From positions 1-64,000 of the forward strand of contig NZ_JAGGPA010000074.1 in assembly GCF_018614035.1 (NCBI RefSeq): a stretch of 64,000 nt of DNA. The letters run 5' to 3'. Every line of letters starts with the position of its first letter. Position 1 is the first letter of the stretch. The notes under the pieces were generated by a model. It saw nothing but the letters and a program-made list of their open reading frames with translations, was not told where the DNA came from and did no database searches. This document shows positions 36,178-43,448 of the stretch, piece after piece. The DNA is from Streptomyces sp. ISL-96 (GTDB lineage Bacteria; Actinomycetota; Actinomycetes; Streptomycetales; Streptomycetaceae). The translations under genes and the position numbers were made by a program.

Positions 36178-37383
36178 TCAGGCGACTTCGTCTCGCTCGG
36201 TGGGGTCGTCCGCGTCCGGGGTCAGCATGGTCGCGATGGCTGCGCGCCCGCGCTGCTCGGCCCCTTCGAAGATGTAGTGATAGTGCTCGCGGAGCACGTC
36301 CGTGCTGCTGTGCCCCATCCAGTCGGCCACATCGTTCTCAGGGACGCCCGCGTACAGCAGCCGAGACCCGTAGTAGTGCCGCATCGAATGCGGCTTGCAG
36401 TAGGCCACCTCGCCCTTCGTCAGGGAGACCAACCAGATTTGCCGGTAGAAGTACGAGGCGTAGAGGTACCCCGTCCGGGTCACGTTCGGGAACAACAGGC
36501 GCTCCGGCCCCCACACGCCGTGGTTCTTGATGTGTTTGCGCAGCTCGAACGCCACGTTCGGCGGAAGTGGCACGACGCGCCCCGGCTCCTCCTAGTCACG
36601 GGCCTTGATGTGTCGCCGCTGTAGCGCGCTGTTTTTCCCCGACTCGGATTCGCCGTCCTCCGCGATCTGGAAATCCACGCGTAGAACCTCGGCCTGGAAG
36701 TCGATCTGATCGCGCGAGACTGCCATGGCCTCACCGATGCGGAGACCGCATCCCGCCATGAGCCAGAGCATCGCCCGGTATCGAGACGGGGCCCCGTCCA
36801 GCATGGCCAAGACTTCCCGAGTCGTCAGCCGACGGGCATTGCTCTTGTGTTCGCGTATCTCCTTGGCGCGGCTACCCGCATGCCTGACCTTCTTGCACGG
36901 ATTGCGCCCGATGATCTCGTTGACGACGGCCCAATCCATCATCCCGGAGAAGAACGAGAACCGCTGACGACGTGTGCGGGCGGAAAGCTTGCGGTCCTGC
37001 TCCATCCACAAGAGCCACTGCTCAATGTCTGCGACCTTCAAGGACACGATGGAGCGAGCCTTGAAGAACGGTTCCAGCGTCGTGTTCTGGATCGAGCGGT
37101 ACTGCTTCTTCGTGCTGTTCTCCAGCCTTCTTTGACTGGTCCACTGCTCCCACACCGCCGTCACGGGCTGCTTCCCCAGCTTGTCGTCCAGGTAGGTCCC
37201 AGCGTCTAGCTCCTGCTCCTTCCGCTTCCGGTGGTCGTCGGCGCGCTTCTTGGTCTCGAACGACTGCTGACGCTGCTTCCCGTCCGGGTCATACCAGAAG
37301 GTCGTCCACTTCTTCGCGTCGTCTTTAGAGCGCGCAACCCATGCCCTTGCCACGTCTGACCTGGCTTCCCTTGATGGCCCCAC
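36178..37383 (-). pseudogene. tyrosine-recombinase integrase split by an in-frame TAG
   Basis: The N-terminal 263 codons (SAM-like core-binding domain and catalytic AGCGLRIGEAM with the first Arg) end at TAG 36592-36594. The same frame continues without shift into the rest of the catalytic domain (MRHYYGSRLL with HxxR, ADWMGHSS, REHYHYIF with Tyr). Together they make about 400 residues, the normal integrase length. A single base change could explain the stop (for example GAG or CAG to TAG). AGGAGG overlaps the stop and a GTG lies at 36573, so the second part could be reinitiated, but neither half has the full catalytic set. A sequencing error is possible. Confidence 0.85.
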
Positions 37384-37386
37384 CTG

Positions 37387-37453
37387 CTGTGGCTAGCCCC
37401 TGGCCACAGTGTGCGCATGACCCACCCTGGGTTGTCAACCTAGGGTGGACCAC
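37387..37453. promoter_or_regulatory. dyad-rich divergent control region, integrase / regulator
   Basis: Two dyads lie between the divergent genes. CTGTGGC (37387-37393) pairs with GCCACAG (37403-37409). CCACCCTGGGTTG (37422-37434) pairs with CAACCTAGGGTGG (37436-37448), 13-base arms with one mismatch around a single central base. The second looks like a repressor operator close to the start of the rightward gene. Confidence 0.6.
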
Positions 37454-37476
37454 ACCCGGTGGTGTATGGTCGGGGT

Positions 37477-38019
37477 ATGCGAGAAGACGAGAGTGGATTC
37501 GAGATCACCCAGCAGCAGGGAGGCTGGGTGATCCGAATGTGGTGGCCTGAAGGCCCGATTACTGGAGGCCCGCAGCGCATGACGGTGGAGCCGGCCGAGG
37601 GCGCCGAATCGCGTGACATCGTGCGCGGCATCTCCACGACCGTGCTCCGCAGACTCGACCTCGCGGCTGCGGTGAACTTGGCCAAGATGGCACCGCAGGC
37701 GCAGCAGACCTTGGGGGACGTCACGCGGGAACTGGACGCCTCGGGGGAGGCTGCTGGCCGCCTCCTGGCGGCTGAAGGCGTCTCGGACCGCTACCTGGCG
37801 TTGCTTGCGGCGACGTATGCCGCCATGGCCGAGAGTGGCGCCCCGGCGCCCGTCCCGTGGCTCGCGCGACTGATTGAGCGCCGCCCAGAAACGATTAAGG
37901 ACCACCTCAAGAAGGCGCGGCGGGATGGCTACCTGGGCACCGTGGCGGGCAAAGCCGGGGGAGAGGTGACCGAGAAGGCCAGGGCAGCGCTGAAGTCCCT
38001 GACGAGCGCCGAGAGTTAG
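37477..38019 (+). CDS. island protein of unknown function, possible DNA-binding regulator
   Basis: A 180-residue soluble protein. The N-terminal 40 residues are beta-rich (FEITQQQGGWVIRMWWPEG). The C-terminal part has a helix-turn-helix-like segment (VPWLARLIERRPETIKDHLK) followed by ARRDGYLGTV, like a small wing. It is transcribed away from the integrase across an operator-rich region, the position of an element regulator. ATG 37477 is chosen; GTG 37459 or 37462 are alternatives. No firm family. Confidence 0.6.
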   Translation: MREDESGFEITQQQGGWVIRMWWPEGPITGGPQRMTVEPAEGAESRDIVRGISTTVLRRLDLAAAVNLAKMAPQAQQTLGDVTRELDASGEAAGRLLAAEGVSDRYLALLAATYAAMAESGAPAPVPWLARLIERRPETIKDHLKKARRDGYLGTVAGKAGGEVTEKARAALKSLTSAES

Positions 38020-38053
38020 CCACTCCGTAGTTTTCGAAATTCATATCTCGATG

Positions 38054-38078
38054 GCCCCGAGGCGACTCGGGGCTTTCT
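38054..38078 (+). terminator. rho-independent terminator
   Basis: GCCCCGAG (38054-38061) and CTCGGGGC (38066-38073) form a perfect 8-bp stem with a GCGA tetraloop followed by TTTCT, 35 bases after the stop of the preceding gene. Confidence 0.85.
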
Positions 38079-38086
38079 CATATACG

Positions 38087-38971
38087 GAGCCTTTTCCAAC
38101 CTCATGCTGAGGCGTGATGAAGGACGAGGATGGCCTGGATGATCGCGGTGACGCGGTTGGTGCTGCATCGGAGCTGCCGTAGGAGGCGCCAGCCCTTCAG
38201 CGTGGCCATGGCCTGCTCTCCGAGGCAGCGGATCTTGGCGTGTGTGCTGTTGTGCCGGCGCTGCCACCGCTTGAGGCGGCGGCCGCGGAAGGGCACCCGG
38301 ATGGAACCACCGGCGCCTTGATACGCCTTGTCGGCCCAGCACTTGAGGTCGGCCTCGGTGAGTGCGTCGATGATGCCGTGGGTGCGGGCGGCGGTGAGGT
38401 CGTGGGTGGAGCCTGGCAGCGCGGGCGAGGCCCACAGCAGCCGCCCGAAGGGATCGGTGAGAACCTGGACGTTCATGCCGTGACGTTTGTGTTTGCCCGA
38501 GTAGTACGGGGTGTCGGCGGCGATCCGGTCGATTGGCAGCAGAGTGCCGTCCAGGATCACGAACGCCTTGGTCCGTGCGATGTGCATCACCTCGGCCAGG
38601 GTGGGCGCGAGGCCGGCCAGTACCTCGACGGCCTCGCGTATGTAGCGGTATACGGTCGCGATGCCGATACCGAAACCCGTGGCGAGCTGGGCGTACGTGT
38701 CACCGCATCGCAGATGAGCCAGGGCGAGGAGAGCCTGACGGCTCGCGGTCAGACGTCGCCATCGGGTACCGATCTCCCCTTGCCGGGCAGCGAGTCGTCC
38801 GGTCAGATACCGCAGGGTGCGACTGGACAGGTCGATCGACGACGGGTAGACAAGCACGCGAAGCTCCTGGTGGCCACGGGCGATCTTGGTCGAGAACCCG
38901 TCTACCAGGAGCTTCGTCGTTCCGCAGATCTGTCCAACACGCGGCCAGAACCGTCAGGTTGGAAAAGGCTC
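38087..38971. mobile_element. 885-bp IS5-type insertion sequence
   Basis: Perfect 16-bp terminal inverted repeats (38087-38102 GAGCCTTTTCCAACCT; 38956-38971) enclose one transposase gene. I find no clear target-site duplication. The right inverted repeat overlaps the stop codon of the small zinc-ribbon gene next to it. Confidence 0.88.
38102..38857 (-). CDS. IS5-family DDE transposase
   Basis: A 251-residue transposase. An N-terminal helix-turn-helix (LRCGDTYAQLATGFGIGIAT) precedes a DDE_Tnp_4-type catalytic domain with Asp in FVILDGTLLPI, Asp in GSTHDLTAARTHG and Glu in RCLGEQAMATLKGW. All three catalytic residues are present, so it may be active. The start is GTG 38857; the stop lies at the edge of the left inverted repeat. 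Confidence 0.9.
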   Translation of the reverse strand: MLVYPSSIDLSSRTLRYLTGRLAARQGEIGTRWRRLTASRQALLALAHLRCGDTYAQLATGFGIGIATVYRYIREAVEVLAGLAPTLAEVMHIARTKAFVILDGTLLPIDRIAADTPYYSGKHKRHGMNVQVLTDPFGRLLWASPALPGSTHDLTAARTHGIIDALTEADLKCWADKAYQGAGGSIRVPFRGRRLKRWQRRHNSTHAKIRCLGEQAMATLKGWRLLRQLRCSTNRVTAIIQAILVLHHASA

Positions 38972-39140
38972 AGTGCTTGCGCTGCCTGGTCGGCGCTCGG
39001 GTGGCAGCGTCACGCCACCACCACAAGCCCCGGCAGCCGGGCTCAGAGAGCCCGGAGTGAGCCCCGCACTGCGGGCACCAGGGCAACCCGCTCTCGGGGT
39101 CTATCAGGCACGCAGCAGCGCACCGGGGGCACTTGCGCAC
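38970..39140 (-). CDS. small zinc-ribbon protein, C-terminus at the IS boundary
   Basis: A 56-residue protein with two CxxC pairs, CPRC (residues 4-7) and CPQC (22-25), the pattern of a zinc ribbon. The basic tail ends RQRKH. GTG 39140 has GAGAAGG 5 bases upstream and lies 12 bases after the DUF397 stop, so it is probably cotranscribed. The TGA stop (38970-38972) lies on the end of the IS inverted repeat, so the original protein may have been longer. Confidence 0.65.
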   Translation of the reverse strand: MRKCPRCAAACLIDPESGLPWCPQCGAHSGLSEPGCRGLWWWRDAATRAPTRQRKH

Positions 39141-39152
39141 GGGGACCTTCTC

Positions 39153-39362
39153 TCAGGCGCTCAGATCGAACTCTCCGCCCTTGATCGCGGCGGTGAGCGT
39201 CGCCCAGTCGGCGGGCGTCATGGTGACGATGGTGTCCGGTCGCTGACTGTCCCGCAACGCAACCACCCCCGGCCGGTTCAGGGCCACCTCGGGGCAGTTG
39301 TTCACTCGGGCGTCGCGGCACGCCGCCGCCTTGACGAACTCGAATTCGGGCCGTTGGGTCAT
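39153..39362 (-). CDS. DUF397 protein
   Basis: A 69-residue DUF397 protein (FVKAAACRDARVNNCPEVAL; PADWATLTAAIKGGEFDL). DUF397 proteins pair with XRE-DUF5753 regulators in Streptomyces (Scr1/Scr2 and WhiJ-type pairs), and an XRE-DUF5753 gene lies 1 kb upstream in the same orientation. The start is ATG 39362, with GAAGGG upstream. Confidence 0.85.
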   Translation of the reverse strand: MTQRPEFEFVKAAACRDARVNNCPEVALNRPGVVALRDSQRPDTIVTMTPADWATLTAAIKGGEFDLSA

Positions 39363-39487
39363 GGTGTCAATTCCCTTCGCCGAACAGCGGGGAGTCGGTC
39401 CCCGCACCGCCATGCGACCCGCCCCGGCTGCTCGACCTGTCCAGGGTTTCCACCGCCGGGGCGGGAGCTGATCCCAAACGGGCACCC

Positions 39488-39724
39488 CTAGATCAACCTG
39501 GGGGCGTCTTTGGGAAGATCAGAGGGGAGCGGCCGTGTGTCTTCCGGGTGGCCGTAGTTCTTGTGTGCTCGCATCGCTTCCGTGGTTCTCACGGCCTCGG
39601 CGCGATTTCCGGAACGGGTGGCCCTCCGCACCTGCTTACGCAGTGATGCGCATTGAACGCATGAGGCTGGGTCCACTTGACCGCTTCGCGGCGCAACCAA
39701 GTTCAGCAACTCTTGCACAGACAT
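39488..39724 (-). CDS. small CxxC protein, relative of the gene at 40079
   Basis: A 78-residue protein with CVQC (CxxC) followed by LRKQVRRATRSGNRAEAVRT. The pattern CxxC-x-L-x-x-Q/K with a basic helix is shared with the protein at 40079 (CRVCAALDKQRAEARERGDF). ATG 39724 follows AAGGGGG. Metal binding is possible. Function unknown. Confidence 0.65.
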   Translation of the reverse strand: MSVQELLNLVAPRSGQVDPASCVQCASLRKQVRRATRSGNRAEAVRTTEAMRAHKNYGHPEDTRPLPSDLPKDAPRLI

Positions 39725-39836
39725 AGCTAGTTGCCCCCTTAAAGCTTGCCGGTCGCGGCAAGCGTGATGATCGTGCCGCAGGATGCGGCGACCAAGAAAA
39801 TGAAGGACAGCCAAGCCATACGGCCGAGGAAGCGCC

Positions 39837-40079
39837 TCACCGTGCTTCGCGGGATTCGTCGCGCACGACAAAGGCGAACGACGTGCAGACTCGGCGGAAC
39901 GACCGGTGATTACTCCGGGCCGTGTGGCTCATGCATTCCACATCAACCGCCGCCGTGTCCGTGGAGGGCGACGCCTCCCAGGCACAACTAAGGCACTGCG
40001 CTTCGTAGGTAACATCCGTGTCCGGGTGTTGAATGATCCGGTGCAGGACGTGCCGGTACGCGGCTCGAATGGCACCCAT
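39837..40079 (-). CDS. small island protein, DUF7848-like
   Basis: An 80-residue protein with YRHVLHRIIQHPDTDVTYEA, a CLSC pair and a C-terminus with SFRRVCTSFAFVV. It resembles small Streptomyces proteins (now called DUF7848) that often lie beside XRE/DUF397 genes. ATG 40079 overlaps the preceding stop (TGATG), so translation is coupled. Function unknown. Confidence 0.65.
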   Translation of the reverse strand: MGAIRAAYRHVLHRIIQHPDTDVTYEAQCLSCAWEASPSTDTAAVDVECMSHTARSNHRSFRRVCTSFAFVVRDESREAR

Positions 40080-40294
40080 CACTTACGCCCCGTGCGGCGG
40101 TGGCTCCCCGTCGTCGGGTGAGCGGTCAGTTCGATATTCGCATCGCTCGCCGCCGAGAAATCCCCACGCTCCCGTGCCTCCGCGCGCTGCTTATCCAGCG
40201 CCGCACACACCCGGCATCCCCTGGCCGGTTGCGGGGGGTCGGCGGGAAGCGACAGGTGGACGGGATCTCCCATCGTCGTCTTTGTCGCGCTCAT
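40079..40294 (-). CDS. small CxxC protein
   Basis: A 71-residue protein with a CRVC motif and an amphipathic, basic helix (ALDKQRAEARERGDFSAASD). ATG 40294 has GGGGAGG upstream. Its stop is coupled to the next gene. It looks like a diverged duplicate of the protein at 39488. Function unknown. Confidence 0.65.
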   Translation of the reverse strand: MSATKTTMGDPVHLSLPADPPQPARGCRVCAALDKQRAEARERGDFSAASDANIELTAHPTTGSHRRTGRK

Positions 40295-40359
40295 TGCTGA
40301 TTGCCTCCCCGACTCGGGTTCCTGTGGCAAGCAATGATCCGCCGGAGGCGTGGCTACCT

Positions 40360-41211
40360 CTAGCCGGTTTCCTGTTCATGCAACAACTCGTTCCGGATGC
40401 CTTCGAGCATGGAACGCATGGCATCACCAGAAAGCGCCATGGAGGCGAACCTCTCGAACTTGTGGACGTACAGCGCAACGTCTCTGGGGTCGGTTACCAC
40501 GACTTCCGCGTGAACCGTCTCAACGCTGACCATCCTGTCATCCCGGATGACGAACGCGTGATTCGCTATGTCCTGCTGTCGCGCCGACAAGGGCACGATG
40601 CGAATGTCGATGTTGGGCAGCCGCGAAAGAGAGACGAGCCTGTCTACCTGTTCTGCCATCTTGGTGGATGACACGATGCGCCACCGTAGTACAGGCTCAG
40701 TGATGACGAAGTGGAGTTCCTTGGTCGAGTCGTAGAGAGCCTGTTGGCGCTCTATACGGGCACTGATAGTGCGGTTAAGCACGTCCTCGCCCAGGTCGTG
40801 CCGCGAGAGAATCGACCGGATGTATTCGGGGGTCTGTAGCAGGCCAGGGATCAATGCCGGCTGGAAGAGCCGCAGCAACGTCATCTGAGCCTCTAGTGCT
40901 CTCGTCTGTTGCTGGGCTTTGTGCACGCCCAAACGACGAATGAGGCGCCAAGCCGTTGTCTCCGTTGCCGCTGCTCTGACCGCTTCTAGATATTCGGTCT
41001 TGACCTCATCGGATACTCCGATGGCTGTAAGGATGCGCTCAACGTCCGTGACGGACGGAGCGACCTTCGCCGTTTCAATTTTGCTTAGCTTGCTTGCGGA
41101 CATGACAGCACTGCGGGCGACGGCCTTTGCTTCCTTCCCGGATGCCTGCCGAAGCGCCCGCAGTGCGGCCCCTAGCTCCCCTCTGTTCACTCGCCGTACT
41201 TCGCCCACCAT
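40360..41211 (-). CDS. XRE-family regulator with DUF5753 domain
   Basis: A 283-residue protein. An N-terminal XRE helix-turn-helix (about 12-70, SASKLSKIETAKVAPSVTDV) is followed by a DUF5753 domain with the family landmarks FQPALIPGLLQTPEYIR and RIVPLSARQ. These proteins pair with DUF397 partners and control development or antibiotic production in Streptomyces. ATG 41211 overlaps the DUF6879 gene by 25 bases; GTG 41190, giving a GTGA overlap, is an equally plausible coupled start. Confidence 0.9.
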   Translation of the reverse strand: MVGEVRRVNRGELGAALRALRQASGKEAKAVARSAVMSASKLSKIETAKVAPSVTDVERILTAIGVSDEVKTEYLEAVRAAATETTAWRLIRRLGVHKAQQQTRALEAQMTLLRLFQPALIPGLLQTPEYIRSILSRHDLGEDVLNRTISARIERQQALYDSTKELHFVITEPVLRWRIVSSTKMAEQVDRLVSLSRLPNIDIRIVPLSARQQDIANHAFVIRDDRMVSVETVHAEVVVTDPRDVALYVHKFERFASMALSGDAMRSMLEGIRNELLHEQETG

Positions 41212-41705
41212 TCGGTGAACGGCACGGCGTGAGCCATAGCCGTATCCCGGTAGGCGCGGAACTCTCCTGCCCGCTCGTCGGGGAGCACTTCGGCTCCGAG
41301 GAAAGAACCGTCTTCTGTGTAGCTCATGACACCCGTGGCGGTGTTGTCGAATTGCCAGAAGTCCGGAACCCCTTGGAGGGGGTTCGGACTCTCGGTGGTG
41401 TCGAGGATGAAGAATTCTTCACCGCCTGTCGCGTTCTTCTGGTAGCCCCATCCGAGTTCGAATCGCAGATACGGAGTGAGAGGCCGAGAGAGGATATGCA
41501 CGCGATAGACGCGCTTGCCATTGCTGGTGTGGGAACGGAGTTCTGACACCCAGGCTTCGTTGTAGTCGGCCGGTTGAGGCTCCCCGGCGAGGAACGCCCG
41601 GTAGGCGTGCACATTTCCCGACTTGCTGTAATCGTCCAGCGTCTCTAGCCGGAATGCCTCTCGCTCGAAGGTTTCGAAGAGCTCGCCCAGGTTCTTAGGC
41701 GCCAC
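41187..41705 (-). CDS. DUF6879 protein
   Basis: A 172-residue soluble protein beginning NLGELFETFEREAFRLETLD, with WVSELRSHTSNGKRVYRVHI and a C-terminus MAHAVPFTEWWAKYGE, the pattern of DUF6879. Such proteins are usually found beside XRE-DUF5753 regulators in actinobacteria; function unknown. GTG 41705 overlaps the end of the upstream small gene by 11 bases. Confidence 0.8.
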   Translation of the reverse strand: MAPKNLGELFETFEREAFRLETLDDYSKSGNVHAYRAFLAGEPQPADYNEAWVSELRSHTSNGKRVYRVHILSRPLTPYLRFELGWGYQKNATGGEEFFILDTTESPNPLQGVPDFWQFDNTATGVMSYTEDGSFLGAEVLPDERAGEFRAYRDTAMAHAVPFTEWWAKYGE

Positions 41706-41892
41706 GGAGACCCTTCCGAATGAGATCGAAAAGCAACTGCTCCGGAATCTCGACCACGGTTTCGTGTGCGGGAATCTGAAGGCCGTGGTCGGCAGGAGTC
41801 TCCCCCTGCACTAGCAGCGTGCCCCTGTCGGTCGCGTAGATCGTCGGGCAATCCTTGAGGTCGCAGGTGCTCACAAGCTTGGTGACCTTCAC
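41695..41892 (-). CDS. small protein preceding DUF6879
   Basis: A 65-residue protein (VSTCDLKDCPTIYATDRGTL; ETVVEIPEQLLFDLIRKGLR) that often heads XRE-DUF6879 clusters. GTG 41892 has GGGAGGGAACCCC upstream. It is the first gene of the leftward cluster running to 38970, so the cluster promoter should lie in 41893-42005, next to the transposon insertion. Confidence 0.7.
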   Translation of the reverse strand: MKVTKLVSTCDLKDCPTIYATDRGTLLVQGETPADHGLQIPAHETVVEIPEQLLFDLIRKGLRGA

Positions 41893-41999
41893 GGGGTTCC
41901 CTCCCTGGCCTGCTCCGTCATGTCCTGGTCGATGCTTCCGACCAACTGCCCTGACACGCAAGGGGTTCGAGATTCCAAGACAGGAAACCGGGCAAGCCT

Positions 42000-42005
42000 C
42001 CTAGA
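42000..42005. repeat. target-site duplication, left (CCTAGA)
   Basis: CCTAGA here and at 44451-44456 flank the transposon ends directly. The right copy contains the TAG stop codon of the transposase. Confidence 0.8.
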
Positions 42006-42044
42006 TGTTGCGGGACATGACGTCGGTGACACAGGTCAATGCCG

Positions 42045-42074
42045 TTGAAACGAAGGTGCCTCGACGGGTATCAG
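42045..42074 (+). promoter_or_regulatory. candidate promoter of the transposon exporter
   Basis: TTGAAA (42045-42050) and TATCAG (42069-42074), 18 bases apart, lie just upstream of the possible leader peptide. The -10 match is weak. Confidence 0.35.
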
Positions 42075-42092
42075 TCGGGTACCGTGCGAGCC

Positions 42093-42158
42093 ATGTCGAG
42101 TCCTGAGTCAGACAAGGTGGGGGCTTTCGGTCACGCCGTCAGCCCCCTGAAGCCCTGA
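42093..42158 (+). CDS. possible 21-codon leader peptide of the exporter
   Basis: ATG to TGA encodes MSSPESDKVGAFGHAVSPLK-P. The opening MS..(S)DK resembles the drug-sensing leader of cmlA (MSTSKNADK), where a chloramphenicol-stalled ribosome relieves attenuation. A hairpin (GGGGGCT 42119-42125 with AGCCCCC 42141-42147) lies directly after the DK codons. No strong ribosome-binding site is visible, so this is tentative. Confidence 0.35.
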   Translation: MSSPESDKVGAFGHAVSPLKP

Positions 42159-42269
42159 GCTTGTAGCCCTGTCGTTGCGCCGCATTCTGTGGTGGGACGA
42201 GTGTGCCCGTGGGGCTGGCCGCGGTGACGAGATGACCTTCTCGTGCTTCTCCTCACCTCGGAGCCTTCG

Positions 42270-43448
42270 ATGCCTCTCCCGCTGTACCTGCTTGCCGTGG
42301 CGGTCTTCGCCATGGGCACCTCGGAGTTCATGCTCGCCGGCCTGTTGCCGGACATCGCCTCAGATTTCGACGTCACAGTCGGGACAGCAGGCATGCTCAC
42401 CTCGGCCTTCGCGATCGGCATGGTCGTCGGCGCCCCCTTTGTGGCCGCGCTTGCCCGCAACTGGCCCAGGCGCTCCAGCCTTCTCGGATTCATCCTTGCT
42501 TTCGCGGCAGCTCACGCTGTGGGCGCCGTCACCACGAGCTTCCCTGTCCTGGTCGTTACCCGGGTCGTTGCCGCGCTCGCGAACGCGGGGTTCCTTGCCG
42601 TCGCTCTGACGGCTGCCGCCGCGCTGGTGGCGCCCGCCAAGAAGGGACGTGCGCTGGCCGTGCTCCTGTCGGGTACGACGGTGGCCACGATCGCCGGTGT
42701 CCCTGGCGGTTCGGTACTCGGCACGGCACTCGGCTGGCGGGCCACATTCTGGGCTGTCGCTGCTCTCTGTCTGCCTGCGGCTCTCGGAATCCTCAAGGGC
42801 ATCCCAGCGGGACGTGTGAAGGAAGAGGCGACTGGCGGGCCGGCCTTGCGAGTGGAACTCGCCCTGCTCACAAGGCCGCGGTTGGTCCTGGTGATGCTGC
42901 TCGGCGCGCTGGTGAACGCGGCAACATTCGCAAGCTTCACCTTCCTCGCCCCCGTTGTGACCGGCACTGCCGGGCTGGGCGAGCTGTGGATCTCTGCCGT
43001 TCTGGTGCTCTTCGGTGCCGGTTCCTTCGTCGGCGTCACCGTCGCCGGCCGACTGGCCGACCAGCGTCCCGGTCCGGTCATCGCAGTCGGTGGTCCGCTG
43101 CTGCTCGTCGGCTGGCCGGCCCTGGCGGTACTGGCCGACAAACCGTTCGCCCTGTGCACCCTCGTGTTCGTGCAGGGCACGCTGTCGTTCGCACTGGGCA
43201 GCACACTGATCACGCGGGTCCTCTACGAGGCAGCGGAAGCCCCCACCATGGCCGGCTCGTATGCGACCGCGGCACTCAACATCGGCGCCGCCGCCGGCCC
43301 CCTCGTCGCCGCGACCACCCTCAGTACCGAGGCCGGGGACCTCGGACCGCTGTGGGCGAGCGGGCTCCTGGTCGCTGCCGCGCTGCTCATCGCGTTCCCC
43401 CTCCGCGCGGTGGTCGCGGTCGGCCGAAGCGCCGAGGTGCTCCAGTGA
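42270..43448 (+). CDS. cmlR: chloramphenicol efflux MFS transporter (CmlR/Cmx type)
   Basis: A 392-residue drug:proton antiporter with 12 hydrophobic segments. The N-terminus MPLPLYLLAVAVFAMGTSEF, the LLSGTTVATIAGVPGGSVLG motif and the 392-residue length match the S. lividans CmlR chloramphenicol exporter as I remember it, and its corynebacterial relative Cmx. The ATG at 42270 has CGGAG 6 bases upstream. It is the passenger gene of the IS481-type transposon, and its stop overlaps the transposase start. Expression is probably drug-inducible if the upstream leader is real. Confidence 0.9.
   Translation: MPLPLYLLAVAVFAMGTSEFMLAGLLPDIASDFDVTVGTAGMLTSAFAIGMVVGAPFVAALARNWPRRSSLLGFILAFAAAHAVGAVTTSFPVLVVTRVVAALANAGFLAVALTAAAALVAPAKKGRALAVLLSGTTVATIAGVPGGSVLGTALGWRATFWAVAALCLPAALGILKGIPAGRVKEEATGGPALRVELALLTRPRLVLVMLLGALVNAATFASFTFLAPVVTGTAGLGELWISAVLVLFGAGSFVGVTVAGRLADQRPGPVIAVGGPLLLVGWPALAVLADKPFALCTLVFVQGTLSFALGSTLITRVLYEAAEAPTMAGSYATAALNIGAAAGPLVAATTLSTEAGDLGPLWASGLLVAAALLIAFPLRAVVAVGRSAEVLQ

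Noticed and set aside
36592..37383. Integrase as two separate functional genes
   Set aside because: The catalytic residues are divided between the two parts in the same frame, and the combined length equals one normal integrase.
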